NCBI GenBank assembly: GCA_903813345.2
Contig: CAIIXF020000154.1
Location: forward strand, 1 to 25,000
Direction: 5' to 3'
Length of the DNA: 25,000 bases
Origin: Owenia fusiformis
Lineage: Eukaryota; Annelida; Polychaeta; Sabellida; Oweniidae
The notes beneath the pieces were generated by a model that saw only the letters and a list, made by a program, of their open reading frames with translations, did not search any database and was not told the DNA's origin. A program made the position numbers and the translations under genes. Positions 20,495 to 25,000 of this stretch are shown one piece after another (position 1 is the stretch's first letter; each line of letters opens with the position of its first letter).

Positions 20495-20523
20495 TTAAGT
20501 CCTGCTTGACGCCAGAAAGGCAT
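20495..20523 (-). CDS. ATP5F1E: ATP synthase F1 subunit epsilon, exon 1
   Basis: 29 coding bases on the minus strand: ATG at 20523-20521, then CCT TTC TGG CGT CAA GCA GGA CTT and AA, followed by the donor gtaagt. Joined to exon 2 it gives MPFWRQAGLN-YVQYS. The WRQAGL signature right after the start Met is diagnostic for the eukaryotic epsilon subunit. From memory, the human gene splits at the same codon after AGL. As in other animals there is no long cleavable presequence. The start is fixed by the family's length and this motif. Confidence 0.92.
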
Positions 20524-20660
20524 GTTTTCTGTTAAATTTGGTGAAAGTGGTGCTCGGAAATCCAAAATGGCGGAGAGAAATTCCCAGAATTCTTTTCGAG
20601 GAGGGCCAAAATCAAAATTATAATTTAAGATTAAACTAGACAATATAGAGACAACAAAAG
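20524..20660 (-). promoter_or_regulatory. Putative ATP5F1E 5' UTR and core promoter with YY1-type site
   Basis: On the minus strand, ccgccatttt lies at 20573-20564, about 40-50 bp upstream of the ATG. It matches the YY1 consensus (CCGCCATnTT) that is frequent around start sites of nuclear genes for mitochondrial proteins. No TATA box at a fitting distance is obvious. The transcription start cannot be placed from sequence alone. The upstream side is limited by the repeat pair starting at 21120 going rightward. Confidence 0.45.
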
Positions 20661-21119
20661 AGTTTGTACTAGTTTAAAATATAAATCATATTTTCATAAG
20701 TTGATATGTAGTTTATTTGTATCGTAAATATACAGCTATACAATTTTCATTTTGTATGACCTTGACCCTAGTAATGTGACCAGAATTTTATTTATTTTGA
20801 AAGCAAAATTCAACAAGAGGTTTTTATGATTATTACTTATATTTGAGTACTTTTTTTACCTCAGATTACAGGAAAATTGTGTTTGTGTAATATAGGAATG
20901 TCGTATCTATACTTTGTAGTGAAAGGTATAACCAGCTCGTTTTGATCACCTTTGTTTGAAGTCACAAACTTTTTTTTAACTTTTTTTATTTTTTATCCAG
21001 CCTAAGCTGAGCCTAATAACCATATTGGAGCGAAGGGGTATAACTATGTAGCCATTTTGTTTCAATTTGGGGTTACTTCAGCACATGGGGTAACTTTGAC
21101 ACCCCACAAGTCAACGTTA
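20661..21119. other. Non-coding AT-rich stretch upstream of ATP5F1E
   Basis: No gene or clear repeat. T-rich runs at about 20970-20997 and the short inverted words ggggtaac...acacccc near 21087-21104 are the only structure noticed. Confidence 0.5.
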
Positions 21120-21472
21120 CTAGTATGTATCCAACAGACTGACTAGAAGTCAGTCTGATGTACTACTTTCCTGTGGAAATTGCAGTGACATTTTTTGCAC
21201 AAAATTATCAATAAGAGGAACCATTTCTTCAATAAAATAAACATTGCAAAATTTCAATTAAGTAGTAAGGTACAATTAAATGCAATAAAAAGTAACACAG
21301 CATATTGTAAAGTGGAAATAAGGCTAGTTGAAGTAACAAATGTGCAAATTAATTTTACCTAATCGGCCATTTTGAATAGCACTTCCTATGTAAACAAATA
21401 TTAAAAATTACCAAACTTTAACAGAGGTGCCTTATAGTCTGAATATAATTCAGACTAAATAGGATATAGTCT
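21120..21472 (+). repeat. Repeat copy B of the roughly 355-bp family
   Basis: Nearly identical to copy A: same start (ctagtatgtatccaacagac), same terminal hairpin (cagactgact-aga-agtcagtctg at 21135-21157) and same palindromic right end. A small deletion (tatgatg reduced to atg) and point differences separate A and B. Its right end abuts copy C in head-to-head orientation. Confidence 0.88.
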
Positions 21473-21517
21473 AACATTACACCCCTTTGCCTAGACTATA
21501 TCCTATTTAGTCTGAAT
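21448..21517. repeat. Perfect 25-bp inverted repeat at the B/C junction
   Basis: Arms at 21448-21472 and 21493-21517 (attcagactaaataggatat plus five bases, and its complement) are exactly complementary around a 20-nt spacer. This is the centre of the larger palindrome made by repeat copies B and C and should extrude or fold readily. Confidence 0.9.
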
Positions 21518-21893
21518 ATATTCAGATCACAAGCAACCTACATCATGGGCTCTATCAGGTGGTAGAGCCCATGCCTACATGTATGTTAAGATTTGCTAAT
21601 TCAAAATATTTGTTTACATAATCTAGTTGAAAGCCCATGGTTCTATTCAAAATGTCCGATGAAGTGAATTAATTTGCATATTTGTTACTTCAACTAGCTT
21701 CATTTCCACTTGACAATTATGCTGTGTTAATTTTTATTGCATTTAATTGTACCTTACTATTTAATTGAAGTGTTAAAATTTTAATTTTTCTGAACTAATG
21801 CTTCCTCAAATTGATAATTTTGTGCAAAAAATTTCTCTGCAATTTCCACAGGATGGTAGTACATCATAACAGACTGACTTCTAGTTAGCCTTG
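21493..21893 (-). repeat. Repeat copy C (inverted) with an internal hairpin insertion
   Basis: Reverse-complement relative of copies A and B, more diverged. It starts agactatatcctatttagtc and ends around acagactgacttctagttag. Compared with A and B it carries about 45 extra bases near 21536-21580. These contain a perfect 11-bp stem, catgggctcta (21544-21554) and tagagcccatg (21563-21573), with an 8-nt loop. Confidence 0.82.
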
Positions 21894-22215
21894 CCCAAGT
21901 CTGTATTTTTTTACTCATCCTGAGATAATTCGAGATTTCCATAATTTCTACATTGTCAGGGGTATCGCGAAAACCGTATTGATTGGCAGATCCCGTGGAC
22001 ACAACATGTGACTTTAGACTGATAACCAACCAAAACATTACTGTATCAGGTTTACCTGCAAAAACAAAGCAAACTACTCGTCTATGACTTAAAATTTTCA
22101 ATGATCTGATCGTGTATTTCTTCAATGATTGATCGGAATCTCAGCCTAGATCGTAGCTATCATCTTTGATCATTTCAGCGAACTTTTCAACGTTTCTTGT
22201 TGAAATCTTCTCACC
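21894..22215 (-). other. Uncertain minus-strand coding fragment
   Basis: A minus-strand frame from 22055 down to 21895 reads KPDTVMFWLVISLKSHVV and continues with SANQYGFRDTPDNVEIME. It is preceded by a good acceptor (gtttttgcag ending at 22056). A donor-like ctgtag/gtgaga at 22215/22214 would join an upstream piece ending SIDRIPV in matching phase. The composition is more protein-like than the other chance frames, but no family is recognised and the frame runs into repeat C at 21893. It may be a gene fragment, an exon of an unknown gene, or chance. Confidence 0.25.
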
Positions 22216-22563
22216 TACAGGTATCCGATCGATGCTCCCGCATCCACTTAATCTGATTGATATATATCTGGTGAAATATTTGTATTTTCATAATGAATTG
22301 TGCAAAATGACTGTCAGGTTACCACATTGACATCACCCTGTTTACCAGTAGTGCAGGCTATGTTGCTGTGCCATAGAAATCATAACTTTTGGTGAATCCT
22401 TAATCACACAATCACGCTTACCGGTATCTTAACTTATGACATAAAGGTTTGCAACTTTGAAAAATTTGTCACCCTCTAGTATTCTGATTCTAATATAAAC
22501 ACTGTGGTGGACTCATTCCATCTATGTAAGACTTCATAATAGTTGAATCCTAAATTTTTTCAG
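22216..22563 (+). other. Upstream sequence or intron of gene 3
   Basis: No supported exon. It ends in taaattttttcag, a convincing acceptor directly before 22564. Whether it is an intron or contains a promoter depends on whether translation starts at the ATG at 22606. Confidence 0.5.
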
Positions 22564-23500
22564 TTAAACAATGATGTAACAACTCTTCATCACCTTGGTT
22601 CCACAATGGAAAGAGATGTCACAAACTTCACAACAGTTGAAACAGATGCAGCTACGATTAAATTCACAGCAACAACTATAAACCTGTCAGATAGCGACAC
22701 TGACTCAGATGTTGAATCGAGTGGATTACCATGTAAAAAAGCTGTGAGAAAATACCAGGAGAATTTAAATATTTTGAATGAGGATAAACCTCATACTAAA
22801 AGCCTCTACACGGATGATGAAGGACCATCTGAAAATTCATACATTCTCAACAATGATGCAGACTTGTATGAGTCTCAAAAAAATTCTGGAGCTATTCCAA
22901 AAGATCCAACAAAATATGAAAATGAAAATGTACACAATTACGAAATTAAACATTCATTAAGTGAAAATTCTGAAAAGATAAAAAGTTGTTTTCCAGATTT
23001 ATCTAAATCTTCAGAATCACCCCAAATTGATAAAACATGTGCAATATACTCAGAACAACAAGGAACCAATGGTTTAGATAATACCGAAAACAATAAGGAA
23101 ATTAATAGTTTAAACCAATCAAAAATTAATAATGACGTTGATGTCCATTCAATTAAAAAAATGTTTCCTGATTTCAACAACGATACAGAAAATTCAAATA
23201 AATCGAATCAAAACCAGTCAAAATTGAACCAAGATAGTCAGAATAATGAAACCACAGAACAATGCTCAAAAGATACAGATGTAAAAACAAATGTTAGTGT
23301 TGCCATAGCATCAAATACCAGTAAAAGAGATACCCTTGCCATAGAAACAAATTCAGGATTGAACTTTGAGGATTCACTAACAAAGTCTAGAAATAAAAGT
23401 ACTAGTAACAGATTTAATCCATTTGATAAAGAGATATTCGCAGAAGATGACCATTTCGGTCCACAGAAATCCCGATCTGATTCCATGAAAACAAGCACAG
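22564..23500 (+). CDS. Acidic Asn/Ser-rich protein of unknown function, exon
   Basis: An open frame of 312 codons between an acceptor at 22561-22563 and a phase-1 donor gtgagt at 23501. The first possible start is the ATG at 22606 (acaatgg, fair Kozak context), giving MERDVTNFTTVETDAATI; a phase-0 entry from an upstream exon is equally possible. Composition is Asn, Ser, Asp, Glu and Lys with few hydrophobics, so probably disordered. Visible motifs are NLSDSDTDSDVE (acidic CK2-type Ser cluster), two similar sFPDxs/mFPDFnn boxes, and RFNPFDKEIF with an NPF tripeptide at 23416-23424, the core ligand of EH domains. FAEDDHFGPQ near the end is echoed by LAEDHFAQPE in the next exon. No homologue is recognised; an endocytic or trafficking adaptor is only a guess from NPF. 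Confidence 0.75.
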
Positions 23501-24457
23501 GTGAGTTCTACTTTACAGATCCTAGTATTTATAAACATTTTCTAAATTTTACAGGTTAATAAAAAAATGAAAACAAATTTGAAATAATTATTATAACAAA
23601 GTCACATACCAATGTATGGTTTTAAAAAACGAGTAATCATAGCACCCATAGCTTTGATCAATTAAATTACTAATTTTTGGAATTAATTGAATCCAGTAGT
23701 TACTGATAATATACTGTACTCCGGGTATTGTTCGCGTGCGATGTAATTTTGCTTTGTTCGCGAATGTAGTAAAATAGTGAACATTTATCGTCGCAAAATT
23801 TGTCTTTTAAATCCCCAGGGATTTGACCCGGGACTTTTGATATGTTCCGTTCGGTGTAAAATGTTTCGTCCAGTGTTGTTGGGCGATAATTCAAAAAAGG
23901 CCTAAAATGTCTAACATTTTGAATTGGCTTATTAGGCCAACAAAGGCAAGAACTGTTGACGACAATGATATCCTACAAATTGAAGTTGAAAACCATTCAA
24001 GAATATTCAAATAAATGCCCTAAACATGGGAAATACAAACATTATAAGCTCATGCATATGTAAAAAGGCATGTAAGTATATTAATACATGTATTATCAAT
24101 ATGGAGTTTACAGAGCTGGAGGAAAAAATTCAACTTGTGCAATCCGCGAAATGTCATCAACTCAAATCCACGAAATTAAATAGCCGTGAAATTGCAATTT
24201 TGAAAAATCGAGAATTTTATACCTCTAAAAGTGGAACACCTCTGTTACTGTTAGTGGAATACTTTTCAGAGTTCCAAGACAATCCAATTTAATATTTTAT
24301 GAACTTTTATAAGTGGAACACCTCCCAAGTGGAACACTAGGAACATCTAAGAGTAAAAATAGAGCATTATGAATGCACTTATTGAATTGAATGTGAACTG
24401 TGAGATATCTTAGTCTATGTTAAATGATCAATAAGTTGCTATGGAACAATATTTCAG
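23501..24457 (+). other. Phase-1 intron of gene 3
   Basis: Donor gtgagt and acceptor atttcag at 24451-24457; the frame closes as TSTG-SLVQ. If not spliced, the frame meets a stop at 23557-23559. The intron contains a CpG-containing pocket at about 23715-23875 (ttcgcg words, cccggga) unlike its AT-rich surroundings, and a degenerate pogo-like MITE at 24221-24340. Confidence 0.75.
24221..24340. mobile_element. Degenerate relative of the 10636-10797 pogo-like MITE
   Basis: Shares, in order, acctct.aaagtggaacacc, tctgt..agtggaa.acttt, tcagagt.ccaagac and a...gaac.tttat.agtgga with the complete copy at 10636-10797. The conserved termini are missing, so it is a truncated or decayed member lying in the gene 3 intron. 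Confidence 0.7.
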
Positions 24458-24636
24458 GTTCTCTTGTTCAACCAGAAACCTTCCTGAAGAAACGCCATCT
24501 ATCTCTGTCAACTCACAGTGACACCTATAGTGAGTCCACTAACACTAAAGATGATATGTTGCCTAGCAATGAGGATGATATGATGGTGTCCAATGCGGAC
24601 TTGGGATTAGCTGAAGATCATTTTGCTCAGCCAGAG
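24458..24636 (+). CDS. Acidic protein of unknown function, second visible exon
   Basis: 179 nt, entered in phase 1 and left in phase 0 at CCAGAG before gtaaag. It encodes GSLVQPETFLKKRHLSLS followed by a Ser/Thr/Asp-rich tail ending AEDHFAQPE. KKRHLSLS is a basophilic kinase-type site. The AEDHF box repeats the EDDHF of the preceding exon. The frame stays open to 24714, but from 24640 it is composed of the minisatellite, so the donor at 24637 is preferred. The gene continues beyond the window. Confidence 0.65.
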
Positions 24637-24639
24637 GTA

Positions 24640-25000
24640 AAGTCTTGCTTGAAGTTGCAGGGGTCCATTATAGTCTTGATTGAAGTTGCAGGGGTTCATT
24701 ATAGTCTTGATTGAAGTTGTTCCCACAATGCAGGTGTCCATTTTTTAAATTTGATTGAAGGTATTCCCGAAATGCAGATGTCCATTGTAGTCTTGATTGA
24801 AGTCATCCTACAAATGTACCATATTTGTCCATTTTAATCTTGATTGAAGTCCAAATGCAAGTGTCCGTTTTAATCTTGGTGTCCATTTTAAATTAAATTG
24901 ATATCATCCTCCAAATGCAGGTGTTCTTTATAGTCTTGATTGAAGTCATCCTCCAAATGCAGGTGTCCAATTTAATCTTGATTGAAGTCATCTTTCAAAC
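24640..25000. repeat. Minisatellite in the 5' end of a gene 3 intron (reaches window edge)
   Basis: About nine copies of a unit with the core agtcttgattgaagt, alternating with tgcaggtgtccatt. The first copies have a 31-bp period, later ones about 40-50 bp with catcctccaaa added. The array starts within a few bases of the donor at 24637 and continues to the right edge, so its full length is unknown. Confidence 0.85.

Noticed and set aside
21544-21590. tRNA gene
   Set aside because: Only the D-arm-like stretch is present; no acceptor stem, anticodon arm or T-arm can be built.

Overview
This is AT-rich animal nuclear DNA: split genes with GT-AG introns, long non-coding stretches and many small DNA-transposon relics. 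It comes from an invertebrate. The mix of short inverted-repeat elements, minisatellites and frequent acatgta/tacatgta words would fit a mollusc or another lophotrochozoan, but that is a weak inference. No prokaryotic, viral or CRISPR system is visible.

Three genes can be supported. (1) Plus strand, 455-6766: the last three coding exons of a very large glutamine-rich protein. A 3.8 kb exon is joined by two phase-1 introns to a 210-nt exon and a 50-nt terminal exon. The 1,356 visible residues contain eleven 17-residue repeats, polyQ, a Ser-Pro cluster and a Q-rich coiled coil. The architecture and the last residues best suit the C-terminal transactivation half of an NFAT5/TonEBP-like factor, but the DNA-binding part lies outside the window. 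(2) Minus strand, 19133-20523: ATP5F1E, the epsilon subunit of mitochondrial ATP synthase, in two exons whose intron sits at the same codon position as I recall for the human gene. This is the surest call. (3) Plus strand, 22564 to beyond the right edge: two exons of an unrecognised acidic, Asn/Ser-rich, probably disordered protein with an NPF motif.

Layout: 1-454 is an intron ending in a 23-bp minisatellite; 455-6766 is gene 1, with two fold-back elements in its first intron; 6767-19132 is about 12 kb without a recognisable gene, carrying at least four small TIR elements (pogo-like, two mariner-like, one Mutator-like with a 10-bp target duplication) and several other inverted repeats; 19133-20523 is ATP5F1E, whose intron is mostly filled by two repeats; 20524-22563 is the ATP5F1E promoter side plus a head-to-head pair of about 350-400-bp repeats; 22564-25000 is gene 3, whose last visible intron starts with a minisatellite.

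Gene 1 and ATP5F1E converge tail to tail; ATP5F1E and gene 3 diverge. Nothing suggests the three genes work together. The most notable observations are the 17-residue repeat array, an 18-nt candidate microexon that would delete the conserved-looking C-terminal tail of gene 1, palindromic CRE octamers in both TIRs of the mariner relic, the Mutator-like MITE family, and the three-copy repeat family forming a large palindrome next to ATP5F1E.
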